Origin: Aurantiacibacter poecillastricola
GTDB taxonomy: Bacteria; Pseudomonadota; Alphaproteobacteria; Sphingomonadales; Sphingomonadaceae
DNA: 64,000 nt
Direction of reading: 5' to 3'
Assembly (NCBI RefSeq): GCF_030730945.1
Contig: NZ_JAVAMS010000004.1
Location: 1-64,000 of the forward strand
Shown here: positions 35,105 through 43,722 of the stretch, piece after piece
How the letters are laid out: every line of letters starts with the position of its first letter
Position numbering within the stretch: the stretch's first letter is position 1
Translations under genes and position numbers: made by a program
The notes under the pieces: generated by a model
Told to the model about the DNA's origin: nothing
The model's database searches: none
What the model saw: only the letters and a program-made list of their open reading frames with translations

Positions 35105-37240
35105 GTGCCTCTTCGCTGTCCGCAGGCTGCCCGTGGGGCGCTGGTCGCGGCTTGCCTCTTTCATGTTCTCTATCCTGCCGGGCCTGCCGCTGCACAGGAT
35201 CTCGATCCCAGCGACGCGGGACCGCCCGACGCAGTGGAGCTCCCGCCCGAAGGAACGCCCGCGTCCGATGCCGCGGCCCGGGAAGTCTACCTCCCGGTCG
35301 ATTTCGAACGCTTCGCGCCGCGCAATGCCGCCGACCTGATCGAGGAAATCCCCGGCTTCGAGATCGATGATTCGGGCGGAGGAAGCCGCGGGCTGGGGCA
35401 GGCCCAGGGCAATCTCCTGATCAACGGCGACCGGCTTTCCAGCAAGAGCACCAGCACGGCCGAAGCGCTGGCCCGCATCCCGGTGGAAAACGTCATCCGG
35501 ATCGAGGTGGTGGACGGTGCCACGCTGGACATTCCGGGCCTCTCGGGCCGGGTCGCCAACATCATCGTGGAGCAGGGCGGCCTGTCGGGACAGTTCGAGT
35601 GGCGACCGCAGGCCGCTGCGGGGCCTTCGGATATCAGCCTGCTGGAGGGCGAGGTATCGATTTCCGGGAGCACGGGCTGGGCCGACTACACCATCGCGTT
35701 CGAGAACAGCACTTTCTACACCGGCTCCGACGGGTCGGCGATCTTCGTCGATGCCCTAGGCACGGTAGACGAGCGTTTCAACGTCGCGGTGGGCAATACC
35801 GACCGACCGACCCTGAACGGCCAGTTCCGCTTCGACTTCGCCCCCGGGGTAGTCGCCAACCTCAATCTTGCGGGCGGGCTGGAGTTCTTCCGCTTTCGCG
35901 AGAACGAAAAGCGCATTCCCGGCAACCCGCTACCGCTGCTCGCCGAGAATTTCCGCACCACGAATGACGAGTGGTTTTACGAGGTCGGCGGGGATATCGA
36001 GTTTCCTCTGGGACCGGGACGGCTGAAGCTGATCGCGCTGGAGAGCTTCGAGGATAGCGACTTCACCAGCCGCTCGCTGCTCGAAACAACAGGGTTTCCC
36101 GCGTCAGGCACGCAGTTCCTTCGCGACCGGCAGGAGGGGGAGCGCATCGGCCGGGGTGAATATAGCTGGGGCATGTTCGGCGCGGACTGGCAGGTTGCAG
36201 GCGAAGCGGCCTTCAATCGCCTGGACCAGCTTGGCCTGCTCTTCGCCTACGATCCCGGCGCCGGCGAATATCGCGAGATCGCCTTTCCCGCAGGGGTGGG
36301 CGGTGTGCGCGAGGATCGGTACGAGGGATCGCTGAGCACCGGCTTCCCGCTGGCGGCGAACCTTTCCGTCCAGCTCGTTGCAGGGGCGGAATATTCGCAG
36401 ATCTCGCAGACCGGTGCCAATGCCCTGTCGCGCACGTTCGAGCGGCCCAAGGGTGCGCTCAGCCTTGCCTGGGCGCCTGCCGAGGGTCTGGACATCAACC
36501 TCGAACTGGCGCGCCGCGTGGGCCAGCTCGATTTCGGCGATTTTCTCGCCAGCGTGAACCTGTCGGACGACCAGCAGAACGCCGGCAACAACGACCTGCG
36601 CCCGCAGCAGAACTGGGACGTCAATCTCGAGATCGCGAAGAACTTCGGCGTGTGGGGGTCGGCCACGCTGACCCTCTTCGACGAGCGGATCGAGGACCTG
36701 GTGCTGATCGTTCCGGTCCGGGGAGGGGGCGAAGCGCGGGGCAACATTGCCGATGCACGCCGCTACGGCGCATCGTTGACCGGGCGGCTGGAACTGGAGC
36801 CGCTGGGCTGGCGCGGCGCGCAACTGGACGTGCAGCTGGATATCGAGGATTCAGAGCTCATCGATCCCGTCACCAGCGTGGACCGGCGGTTCGACGGCAA
36901 CAACCCGTTCCAGCTCGAGCTGGACCTGCGCCACGACGTTCCCCGCACCGACTTCGCCTGGGGCCTGGAATTCCGCGATACCGAACGCGCGGCCCGGTTC
37001 CGCGTGCGGGAACAGTACTTCGAATACGGGCCGAGCACGATGGGGGCGGTGTTCGCCGAGCATAAAGACGTGCTTGGAGCGACGGTGCGCCTGCGGGTGA
37101 GCAACCTCTTCCGCTCGAACAGCACGCTGCTGCGCACGGTTTACGATGGACCACGAGACAGCTCGGCAGTGCTCTTCACCGAGGAACGCCGACGGGAAAT
37201 CGGCCAGGTATTCAACCTGAGCGTGGCGGGAAGCTTCTAG
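35105..37240 (+). CDS. TonB-receptor-like plug/barrel protein, paralogue 2
   Basis: A 711-residue outer-membrane protein, paralogous to the one at 31364-33475. The start is GTG at 35105 (GGAG lies just before it). A TTG at 35087 is an alternative. A signal peptide ends near AAAQD. The plug contains PRNAADLIEEIPGF and RGLGQAQGNLLINGDRL, then VIRIEVVDGATLDIPG. The barrel ends in Phe (SVAGSF). Both paralogues keep the EHKDV segment near the end. The substrate is unknown. Confidence 0.88.
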   Translation: MPLRCPQAARGALVAACLFHVLYPAGPAAAQDLDPSDAGPPDAVELPPEGTPASDAAAREVYLPVDFERFAPRNAADLIEEIPGFEIDDSGGGSRGLGQAQGNLLINGDRLSSKSTSTAEALARIPVENVIRIEVVDGATLDIPGLSGRVANIIVEQGGLSGQFEWRPQAAAGPSDISLLEGEVSISGSTGWADYTIAFENSTFYTGSDGSAIFVDALGTVDERFNVAVGNTDRPTLNGQFRFDFAPGVVANLNLAGGLEFFRFRENEKRIPGNPLPLLAENFRTTNDEWFYEVGGDIEFPLGPGRLKLIALESFEDSDFTSRSLLETTGFPASGTQFLRDRQEGERIGRGEYSWGMFGADWQVAGEAAFNRLDQLGLLFAYDPGAGEYREIAFPAGVGGVREDRYEGSLSTGFPLAANLSVQLVAGAEYSQISQTGANALSRTFERPKGALSLAWAPAEGLDINLELARRVGQLDFGDFLASVNLSDDQQNAGNNDLRPQQNWDVNLEIAKNFGVWGSATLTLFDERIEDLVLIVPVRGGGEARGNIADARRYGASLTGRLELEPLGWRGAQLDVQLDIEDSELIDPVTSVDRRFDGNNPFQLELDLRHDVPRTDFAWGLEFRDTERAARFRVREQYFEYGPSTMGAVFAEHKDVLGATVRLRVSNLFRSNSTLLRTVYDGPRDSSAVLFTEERRREIGQVFNLSVAGSF

Positions 37241-37255
37241 ATCGACCACGCAAGA

Positions 37256-37291
37256 AAAATGGCGGCGGGCCCGGGGACCTGCCGCCATTTT
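37256..37291. terminator. Bidirectional terminator between paralogue 2 and tig
   Basis: AAAATGGCGGC (37256-37266) pairs perfectly with GCCGCCATTTT (37281-37291). The T4 that ends one arm serves each strand. It sits 15 bases after the receptor stop and 44 bases after the tig stop on the other strand. Confidence 0.88.
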
Positions 37292-37335
37292 CATGTGCGG
37301 GATGCTGTACCGAACCGCGGTTCGATAAGGAACCC

Positions 37336-38946
37336 TTACTCCGCGTCCTTCTTGGCGGCAGCCTTCTTGGCCGGTGCCTTTTTAGCAGGAGCCTTTTTCG
37401 CAGGAGCCTTCTTTGCAGCGGGCTTCGCGTCCTCGGAAGCCTTGTCCTCGGTCTTCTTGTCCGCCGCCTTCTTCGCGGGAGCCTTCTTGGCCGGGGCCTT
37501 CTTCGCCGCGGGCTTGTCCTCGCCGGCATCGTCGGCTTCGGCCTTCTTGGCAGGCGCTTTCTTCTTGGCGGGAGCCTTCTTGGCGGCCGGCTTCTTGGCC
37601 TTGTCGGCTTCGGCCTCTTCCTCGGCCTCGATCGCGGCTTCGAGTTCCTCGCGCGTCACTTCGCGCTCGGTCACCTCGGCCTTGTCGAACAGGAAGTCGA
37701 CAACCTTGTCTTCATACAGCGGAGCGCGCAGCTGCGCCTGGGCCATCGGCTCGTTGCGGACATATTCCACGAACCGTTCGCGGTCTTCCGGGCGATACTG
37801 CTGGGCAGCCTGCTGGATCAGCATCTGCATTTCCTGCTGGCTGATCTCCACGCCATTGGCCTGGCCGATTTCGGAGAGCAGCAGGCCGAGGCGCACGCGG
37901 CGTTCGGCGATACGCTTGTAGTCGTCCTTCTCGCTCTCGATTTCCTTGAGCGCGGCCTCGGGATCTTCCTCCTTGGCGGCTTCGGCCTGGAGCTGGTTCC
38001 AGATCTGCTCGAACTCGGCTTCCACCATGGTGGGCGGGACCGGGAAATCGTGGTCGGCAGCCAGCTTGTCGAGCAGCTGGCGCTTCATCTGCGTGCGGGT
38101 GAGACCGGCGCTTTCCTGCTCGATCTGGCCCTTCATCAGCTCTTTCAGCTTGTCGATGCTCTCAAGACCAAGACCCTTGGCGAACTCATCGTCGATCTTG
38201 GTCTCGGCCTCGACCTTCACCTGCTTCACGGTGACGTCGAATTCGGCGTCCTTGCCGGCGAGGTGCTTGGCCGGATAGTCCTCGGGGAAGGTGACGGTGA
38301 TGGTCTTCTCATCGCCGGTCTTCACGCCTGCAAGCTGCTCCTCGAAACCGGGGATGAACTGGCCCGAACCGATCACCAGCGGCGCGTCCTCGGCCTTGCC
38401 GCCTTCGAATTCCTCGCCGTCCACGCGGCCGACGAAATCGATGATCAGCTGGTCGCCATCGGCGGCCTTCTTGGTCTTGGCGGCGTCCTTGTAGCTCTTC
38501 TGGTTCTCGGCAAGGCGGCCCAGCGCCTCGTCCAGCTGCTCGTCAGAGACGGGCACGGTGAGCTTTTCCAGCTTCAGACCCTCGATCTCGGGCGCCTCGA
38601 TATCGGGCAGCACCTCGACCTCGACCTTGAGCTCGGCATCCTTGCCCTGCTCGTAGCCCTCGGTCATCTCGACCTTGGGCTGGAGGGCCGGGCGCAGCTT
38701 CCTGTCCTTGATCAGGCCATCCACTGATTCGCGCACGGCGGTGTTGAGGATATCGGCATGCAGCGCATCGCCATGCATCTTGCGCACGAGATTGGCGGGA
38801 ACCTTGCCGGGGCGGAAGCCGGGCATGCGCACTTGCGGCGCGACCTTCTTCACCTCGGCATCGATCTTCTCATCGATCTCCTTGGCCGGAATGGTGACGG
38901 TATAGGCGCGCTTGAGGCCTTCATTGGTGGTTTCGACGATCTGCAT
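37336..38946 (-). CDS. tig: Trigger factor with a long Lys/Ala/Pro tail
   Basis: A 536-residue ribosome-bound chaperone. The ATG at 38946 starts MQIVETTNEGLKRAY. The ribosome-binding loop GFRPGKVP (from the signature FRxGxxP) is near residue 45. The FKBP-type domain (DGDQLIIDFVGRVDGEEF) spans about 150-240. The helical chaperone arms follow. Trigger factor is usually 430-450 residues. Here about 95 extra residues of PAKKAPAKKA-type repeats, broken by acidic patches, are attached. The tail resembles histone H1-like sequence and could bind nucleic acid or ribosome. Confidence 0.95.
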   Translation of the reverse strand: MQIVETTNEGLKRAYTVTIPAKEIDEKIDAEVKKVAPQVRMPGFRPGKVPANLVRKMHGDALHADILNTAVRESVDGLIKDRKLRPALQPKVEMTEGYEQGKDAELKVEVEVLPDIEAPEIEGLKLEKLTVPVSDEQLDEALGRLAENQKSYKDAAKTKKAADGDQLIIDFVGRVDGEEFEGGKAEDAPLVIGSGQFIPGFEEQLAGVKTGDEKTITVTFPEDYPAKHLAGKDAEFDVTVKQVKVEAETKIDDEFAKGLGLESIDKLKELMKGQIEQESAGLTRTQMKRQLLDKLAADHDFPVPPTMVEAEFEQIWNQLQAEAAKEEDPEAALKEIESEKDDYKRIAERRVRLGLLLSEIGQANGVEISQQEMQMLIQQAAQQYRPEDRERFVEYVRNEPMAQAQLRAPLYEDKVVDFLFDKAEVTEREVTREELEAAIEAEEEAEADKAKKPAAKKAPAKKKAPAKKAEADDAGEDKPAAKKAPAKKAPAKKAADKKTEDKASEDAKPAAKKAPAKKAPAKKAPAKKAAAKKDAE

Positions 38947-39006
38947 CACTAGCCTTTGTTCAATCCATCATGCGATTCGACAGGCGCCTTGAGCCAGCCT
39001 TGGAAC

Positions 39007-39091
39007 TGGTGCGGGCGAAGGGACTCGAACCCCCACATCTTGCGATACTGGTACCTAAAACCAGCGCGTCTACCAATTCCGCCACGCCCGC
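39007..39091 (-). tRNA. tRNA-Leu (TAG anticodon)
   Basis: The minus strand folds as a class II tRNA with a variable arm. The acceptor arms are GCGGGCG and CGCCCGC, and CCA is encoded at 39007-39009. The anticodon stem CTGGT/ACCAG encloses TTTAGGT, placing TAG at positions 34-36. The D-loop has AATTGGTAGACG. Length is 85 nt including CCA. It is upstream of tig on the same strand, with about 60 bases between. Confidence 0.96.
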
Positions 39092-39250
39092 GGCCCGACG
39101 AACCGTGCAGGCAGGACGCCTGCGAAACGAAGCGGTGCCCATAGGGGTGACAGGCGAAAAGGGCAAGGATCACGATAGCCGGAACGTGCAGGAGGAACGG
39201 GGAAGGGCATGCGGTGGTTGTCATATCGACACTTTCGAAGGATCCCCGCG

Positions 39251-39526
39251 ATGACGACCAAGGATGACAAGACGCCTGCCGGCGAAGGCCCCGGCCCGAA
39301 ATTCGACCCCGCGACAAAGCCCCTCAAGGCATCGGAACTGGCAGCGGACGAGGGCGGGCAGGACAGTGACGCCTGGCACGGCGCCCGCGACCGCAAGGGC
39401 GTGAACAAGGATCGTACCAAACCGGACGAGATCGACATCGAGCGCGGAGACATCGACAAGCCCGGCGATACGCCCGACGAAATTCCCACCGGCGTACCCG
39501 ACGAGGAAATACTGCCTCCGGACTGA
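39251..39526 (+). CDS. Small acidic hydrophilic protein of unknown function
   Basis: A 91-residue protein starting at the ATG at 39251, with AAGGATC before it. It is strongly polar and rich in Asp, Glu, Lys and Pro (KPDEIDIERGDIDKPGDTPDE). It has no hydrophobic core and is probably disordered. It precedes the DUF3297 gene by 37 bases on the same strand. I do not recognise it, and its low complexity makes the call less certain. Confidence 0.6.
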   Translation: MTTKDDKTPAGEGPGPKFDPATKPLKASELAADEGGQDSDAWHGARDRKGVNKDRTKPDEIDIERGDIDKPGDTPDEIPTGVPDEEILPPD

Positions 39527-39563
39527 TTGCTTTTTGCGCGGGCGATAGTAGGGGCTTGTCGCC

Positions 39564-39848
39564 ATGAGCGAAGACAACACCACCGACACCCCGCCCGATC
39601 ACCTCTCGATCGATCCGCGCAGCGAGCACTTCGATGGCGACAAGCTGCAACGCGGCGTCGGCATCCGCTTCAAGGGCAAGCAGCGCACCGATATCGAGGA
39701 ATACTGCATCTCCGAAGGCTGGGTGCGTGTGCAGGCGGGCAAGACGGTGGACCGCAAGGGCCGCCCGCTGACGATCAAGCTGAAAGGCCCGGTCGAGGCG
39801 TGGTACGAGGATTTGGGCGAGAACCCGCCGGTGGCGAAGGTGGATTGA
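39564..39848 (+). CDS. DUF3297 family protein
   Basis: A 94-residue soluble protein. The family pattern is clear: PPDHLSIDPRSEHFD near the start, then GVGIRFKG, then EEYCISEGWVRV, and KGRPLTIKLKGPVEAWYED at the end. DUF3297 is conserved in proteobacteria and has no assigned function. Length matches the family. Confidence 0.9.
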   Translation: MSEDNTTDTPPDHLSIDPRSEHFDGDKLQRGVGIRFKGKQRTDIEEYCISEGWVRVQAGKTVDRKGRPLTIKLKGPVEAWYEDLGENPPVAKVD

Positions 39849-39970
39849 GGCTGATCAAGGCGGCGGGCGATCTCTTGGGCCGCTGCGACAACTGCCCAAA
39901 CCAGGATATGCTGTCGCACGGAAAGTAGCGTCTGCTACTTGGTGGGAAGTTGCCGTTCTGAGTGTAAGTG

Positions 39971-40384
39971 ATGCTTATGGGCAGATTAGGACAATCGGCA
40001 GCAACACTAGGCTTCTATGGTGACGATCTCGATCCCGATGAAGTGAGCATCCTTCTTCAAGTGCAACCTACGGTCGGAGTAACGAAAGGCGGACGGTGGC
40101 GGACATCTCTTGGCACGGAGAAAATCGCACATACCGGCTCTTGGAGAATCGAGGCCGTCCGTTGCGAACCCGAAGACTTGAGCAGCCAGGTCGAAGCTCT
40201 GCTTGCGCTGACAACCTCCGACTTAAGCGTGTGGCGTGCTTTGACCGCCCGGTTTCGGGGAGTGATATTTTGCGGGCTCTGGCTGGATACATACAATGAC
40301 GGTTTGGAATTAAGGCCCCAAGTTCTCTCGGCCATAGCTGAGCGAGGCTTGATCCTCGATTTTGACATCTACGTGGGCGACTAA
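39971..40384 (+). CDS. DUF4279-like protein
   Basis: A 137-residue protein with the DUF4279 pattern: ATLGFYGDDLDPDEVSILLQ at the N-terminus, GSWRIEA in the middle, and LRPQVLSAIAERGLILDFDIY at the end. There is no clear ribosome site, and starts at 39968, 39971 or 39977 are all possible. The region looks less GC-rich than its neighbours, and codon use seems less biased. That may mean recent acquisition. Function unknown. Confidence 0.78.
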   Translation: MLMGRLGQSAATLGFYGDDLDPDEVSILLQVQPTVGVTKGGRWRTSLGTEKIAHTGSWRIEAVRCEPEDLSSQVEALLALTTSDLSVWRALTARFRGVIFCGLWLDTYNDGLELRPQVLSAIAERGLILDFDIYVGD

Positions 40385-40393
40385 GTCTGAACT

Positions 40394-40407
40394 TCCGCAA
40401 TCGGGTC
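40394..40407. repeat. 14-bp direct repeat, left copy
   Basis: TCCGCAATCGGGTC recurs exactly at 40871-40884. The two copies flank a 477-bp segment with the small zinc-ribbon gene. No transposase is present. Confidence 0.7.
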
Positions 40408-40528
40408 GCTAGCCGTCAGGCGGCTTTTGGTTCGAGGCGGGGCAAAGCTGCCAGTCCGCTCTTGGACGGATCGTCCCTGTCACCGAACGTCTGGTATTGG
40501 GTGGAAAGCGGTCGTAATCTGCCAGCTA

Positions 40529-40822
40529 TCACCACTGCTCTTTGCGTTGTTCTGGGACAAAGCAACTAGCGCACCTTCGCGAAAGAAAGAAAGAGGTCGG
40601 ACTCCGCGAATAATAGCGCCCATCACAGTTGGGGCATTTCGCGAAGAGCATCTGCCACAAGATGATGGACACCGATGAGAAGGATAGTGCGAAAGCTAGA
40701 AGCAGAATGCCGGCGAGCCAGCCACTCTGCTTGGGATCACCGATTATCACGAAAACCATGTACACGGGAAAAACGAGAAATCCGCATGACAACAAGCTTC
40801 GTCTCGTTTCCAATGTTATCAT
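40529..40822 (-). CDS. Small membrane protein with a zinc-ribbon-like tail
   Basis: A 97-residue protein with two hydrophobic segments (about residues 10-28 and 35-58). A C-terminal pair of Cys motifs follows (KCPNCDGRYY, then RRCASCFVP), which fits a small zinc ribbon. The start at 40822 lacks a strong ribosome site. It is flanked by a 14-bp direct repeat and looks lower in GC. It may be an acquired gene. I do not recognise a named family. Confidence 0.62.
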   Translation of the reverse strand: MITLETRRSLLSCGFLVFPVYMVFVIIGDPKQSGWLAGILLLAFALSFSSVSIILWQMLFAKCPNCDGRYYSRSPTSFFLSRRCASCFVPEQRKEQW

Positions 40823-40870
40823 CGAAGTTCAAAAATTAGCATTGAAATCAGCTATCGTATGAGTGGAGTG

Positions 40871-40884
40871 TCCGCAATCGGGTC
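40871..40884. repeat. 14-bp direct repeat, right copy
   Basis: An exact copy of 40394-40407 in the same orientation, located between the zinc-ribbon gene and nhaA. See the left copy. Confidence 0.7.
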
Positions 40885-40931
40885 ATCAGCAGACATACCG
40901 CTAACCAGCGTCAGTCAGACAAGACCAACCT

Positions 40932-42158
40932 TCACACCACCGGGCTGCTCGGGTCGTCCGCCGCTTCCTCGGGGTGCGTCGTTGTCAGGCGCAGGATTGT
41001 GTAGCCCATGATCGCCGAGATCAGCGAGCCTGTCAGGATGCCGATCTTCGCCTCGTCGCGAAGCAGGCGGGCGACTTCGCTCGTACCCTCGAAGGCGAGT
41101 TCGCCGATGAACAGGCTCATGGTGAAGCCAATGCCGGTGAGGATCGAGACACCCCACACTTCCATCCAGCTGCAGCCGGGAGGCATTTTCACGATGCCCA
41201 GTTTCACGGTTGCCCAGACGGTGCTGAAGATGCCCACCTGCTTGCCGATCACGAGGCCGGCGGCAATCGCGAGCGGCAGCGGATCCAGCAGGTTCTCGAG
41301 GCCCAGTCCCGATAGGCTGACACCCGCATTGGCAAAGCCGAAGATCGGCACCACCAGATAGGCGCTCCACGGGACGAGCGAGTGCTCGACATTGTCGAGC
41401 ATCGAATAGCCGTCCTTGGTCTGCATCGGGATAGTGAAAGCGGCCAGCACGCCGGCGATGGTGGCATGCACGCCCGAGTTCAGCACGCAGTACCACAGCG
41501 CCACCGTGCCGATCACGAACAGCGAGAGGTGGCGCACCTTATAGCGGTTCATGGCCAGCATCACGATAAAGACCGCGAGCGAGATCAGCAGCCACATGAG
41601 GTTGGGATCGGAATAGAAGATCGCGATGATCGCCACCGCGCCGATATCGTCGACGATGGCGACGGTCAGCAGGAACAGTCGCAGCGATTTGGGCACGCGG
41701 GTACCCAGCAGGCCGATCACGCCCATGGCAAAGGCGATGTCGGTCGCCGCCGGGATCGCCATGCCCGCGCTGTATTCTGCCGCGCCCCCGGTCACCAGCA
41801 GGAACACCCCGATGGGCGCCGCCATGCCCGCGACCGCGGCCATGATGGGCAGGGTGCGCTGCTTGGGATCGGAGAGGTTCCCGCAGATGAGCTCGCGCTT
41901 CACCTCCAGCCCCACGACGAAGAAGAACACCACCATCAGCCCATCGTTGATCCACAGGTGCAGGGTGTTCAGGTAGAATGTCTCTTTCGGCCAGAGATAG
42001 CCGTTGAACATCTCGAAATATGCGGGCGCGATGCCGGAGTTGGCCACCACCAGCGCCACGATCGCCACCGCGATCAGCAGGATGCCTTCGAAAGCATCGG
42101 CCTTGAAGAGCGCCTTGAAATTACGGACTGCGGAGACGAGCGGGTTTGATTGTGCCAT
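40932..42158 (-). CDS. nhaA: Na+/H+ antiporter NhaA
   Basis: A 408-residue inner-membrane antiporter that expels sodium in exchange for two protons. The ATG at 42158 begins MAQSNPLVSAV. Twelve hydrophobic segments fit the family. The ion-binding Asp pair is visible in LTVAIVDDIGAVAI, and the unwound helix sequence GMAIPAATDIAFAMGV precedes it. This fits a marine or saline life style, as is common in the Erythrobacteraceae. Confidence 0.95.
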   Translation of the reverse strand: MAQSNPLVSAVRNFKALFKADAFEGILLIAVAIVALVVANSGIAPAYFEMFNGYLWPKETFYLNTLHLWINDGLMVVFFFVVGLEVKRELICGNLSDPKQRTLPIMAAVAGMAAPIGVFLLVTGGAAEYSAGMAIPAATDIAFAMGVIGLLGTRVPKSLRLFLLTVAIVDDIGAVAIIAIFYSDPNLMWLLISLAVFIVMLAMNRYKVRHLSLFVIGTVALWYCVLNSGVHATIAGVLAAFTIPMQTKDGYSMLDNVEHSLVPWSAYLVVPIFGFANAGVSLSGLGLENLLDPLPLAIAAGLVIGKQVGIFSTVWATVKLGIVKMPPGCSWMEVWGVSILTGIGFTMSLFIGELAFEGTSEVARLLRDEAKIGILTGSLISAIMGYTILRLTTTHPEEAADDPSSPVV

Positions 42159-42294
42159 GCAGCATGCCCTTCCCCAAAATGCGCGTTCTTTGCAAGCCCG
42201 CAAAAAAATTCGCGCAAGGACGGGCGCGTCGCATTGCCTTTTGAAGCCTCCCCTTTATCAATAAGGACAAGTACTTAGGGTTTGGGGTCGCGCA

Positions 42295-43722
42295 ATGGGG
42301 ATGGACGCAGGGTCCGCGCTGCACTGGCTGGCGCTGGTCGAGCATGAATTGCTGTTGTTCGCGGGCTTCTTCTTCCTGCTCGGCGCGCTCGACGAGTTTG
42401 CGATGGATTGCGCCTGGCTCTGGCTGCGCTTTACCGGCCGCGCGAACACGCCGGTGCTCCGCCGCCGCGACCTTTGCGGCAATCCCCTGAAAGGCCGTGC
42501 CGCGGTGTTCATTCCCGCATGGCAGGAGGAAAGCGTGATCGCCCACACGCTGCGGCATGCGCTCGCCGTCTGGCCGCAGGAGGAGCTGCGCATCTATGTC
42601 GGCACCTATCGCAACGATCCCGCGACGCTTGCAGCCGCCGCGCACGGTGCGGGCGGTGACCACCGCGTGCGGCTGGTGGTGTATGACAGGGACGGGCCCA
42701 CCACCAAGGCCGATTGCCTCAACCGTCTCTACCAGGCGCTGCAACAGGACGAGCGGCGCGAGGGGCACGAGGCGCGTTTCGTTCTGCTGCAGGATGCGGA
42801 AGACATGGTCGACCCCGCCGGTCTCGTGCTGCTCGACCGCGCGATCGGGCCGGACGAGGCGGATGCGCAATTCGTCCAGTTGCCGGTGATGCCCGTGCCG
42901 CAGCGCGCGTCGCGCTGGGTGGGCAGCCATTATTGCGAGGAATTCGCCGAATCGCATGGCAAGGCGATGGTGGTGCGCGGTGCCCTCGGCGCGAGCCTGC
43001 CCGCTGCCGGCGTCAGCTGCGCGTTCGAGCGGCAGATGCTGGCGCGCATCGCCGCGGGCGAGATCGGGACCGGGGCGGGCAACGGTCCGTTCGACGCGGA
43101 CTCGCTGACCGAGGATTACGAACTGGGCATGAAGGTAGCGGCGCTTGGCGGGCGATCGAAATTCCTGCGCGTGCGGGGGGAGGACGGGCAACTCGTTGCC
43201 ACCCGCGCCTATTTCCCCACCCGGCTCGGCCCGGCGGTGCGGCAAAAGGCGCGCTGGATGCACGGCATCGCCCTGCAGGGCTGGGACCGGCTCGGCTGGA
43301 CCGGCGGCGCGGGCGAGTGGTGGATGCGCGTGCGCGACCGGCGCGGGCCGCTCTCGGCCCTGGTGCTGTGCGCGGGCTATACGCTGATGATCGTGGCGCT
43401 GCTGGTCGCGGCGCTGGACCTGGCCGGTTACGCCGTACCCTGGCAGCCGAGCGCGCTGCTCTTCGCCGTCATCTCGCTCAATATTGCGAGCTTTGCCTGG
43501 CGGGCTTTCATGCGTTTCGCTTTCACCCGCGCCGAGTATGGATGGGCAGAAGGCCTGCGCGCGGTGCTGCGCATACCGGTAGCGAACGTGATCGCGATCA
43601 TGGCGGGTTACCGCGCCCTGTTCGCCTATTCGCGTACCCTTCGCGGGGAACAGCCGCGCTGGGAGAAAACCGTGCATGACGGCCACCCTTCGCGCCCGGC
43701 GATGCTGGAACCGGCGGAGTGA
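42295..43722 (+). CDS. NfrB-like inner-membrane glycosyltransferase (GT2)
   Basis: A 475-residue protein. One N-terminal membrane segment (LLLFAGFFFLLGALDEF) precedes a GT2 domain, with AAVFIPAWQEESVI near residue 68, an LLQDAEDMVD acidic motif, DSLTEDYELGMKV, and QKARWMHG (the QxxRW-type acceptor motif). Two to four membrane segments close the protein. This fits the synthase part of NfrB, the phage-N4 adsorption protein B. E. coli NfrB also has a C-terminal cyclic-di-GMP-binding domain, and I do not see it here. The downstream gene starts inside its stop. Confidence 0.85.
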   Translation: MGMDAGSALHWLALVEHELLLFAGFFFLLGALDEFAMDCAWLWLRFTGRANTPVLRRRDLCGNPLKGRAAVFIPAWQEESVIAHTLRHALAVWPQEELRIYVGTYRNDPATLAAAAHGAGGDHRVRLVVYDRDGPTTKADCLNRLYQALQQDERREGHEARFVLLQDAEDMVDPAGLVLLDRAIGPDEADAQFVQLPVMPVPQRASRWVGSHYCEEFAESHGKAMVVRGALGASLPAAGVSCAFERQMLARIAAGEIGTGAGNGPFDADSLTEDYELGMKVAALGGRSKFLRVRGEDGQLVATRAYFPTRLGPAVRQKARWMHGIALQGWDRLGWTGGAGEWWMRVRDRRGPLSALVLCAGYTLMIVALLVAALDLAGYAVPWQPSALLFAVISLNIASFAWRAFMRFAFTRAEYGWAEGLRAVLRIPVANVIAIMAGYRALFAYSRTLRGEQPRWEKTVHDGHPSRPAMLEPAE

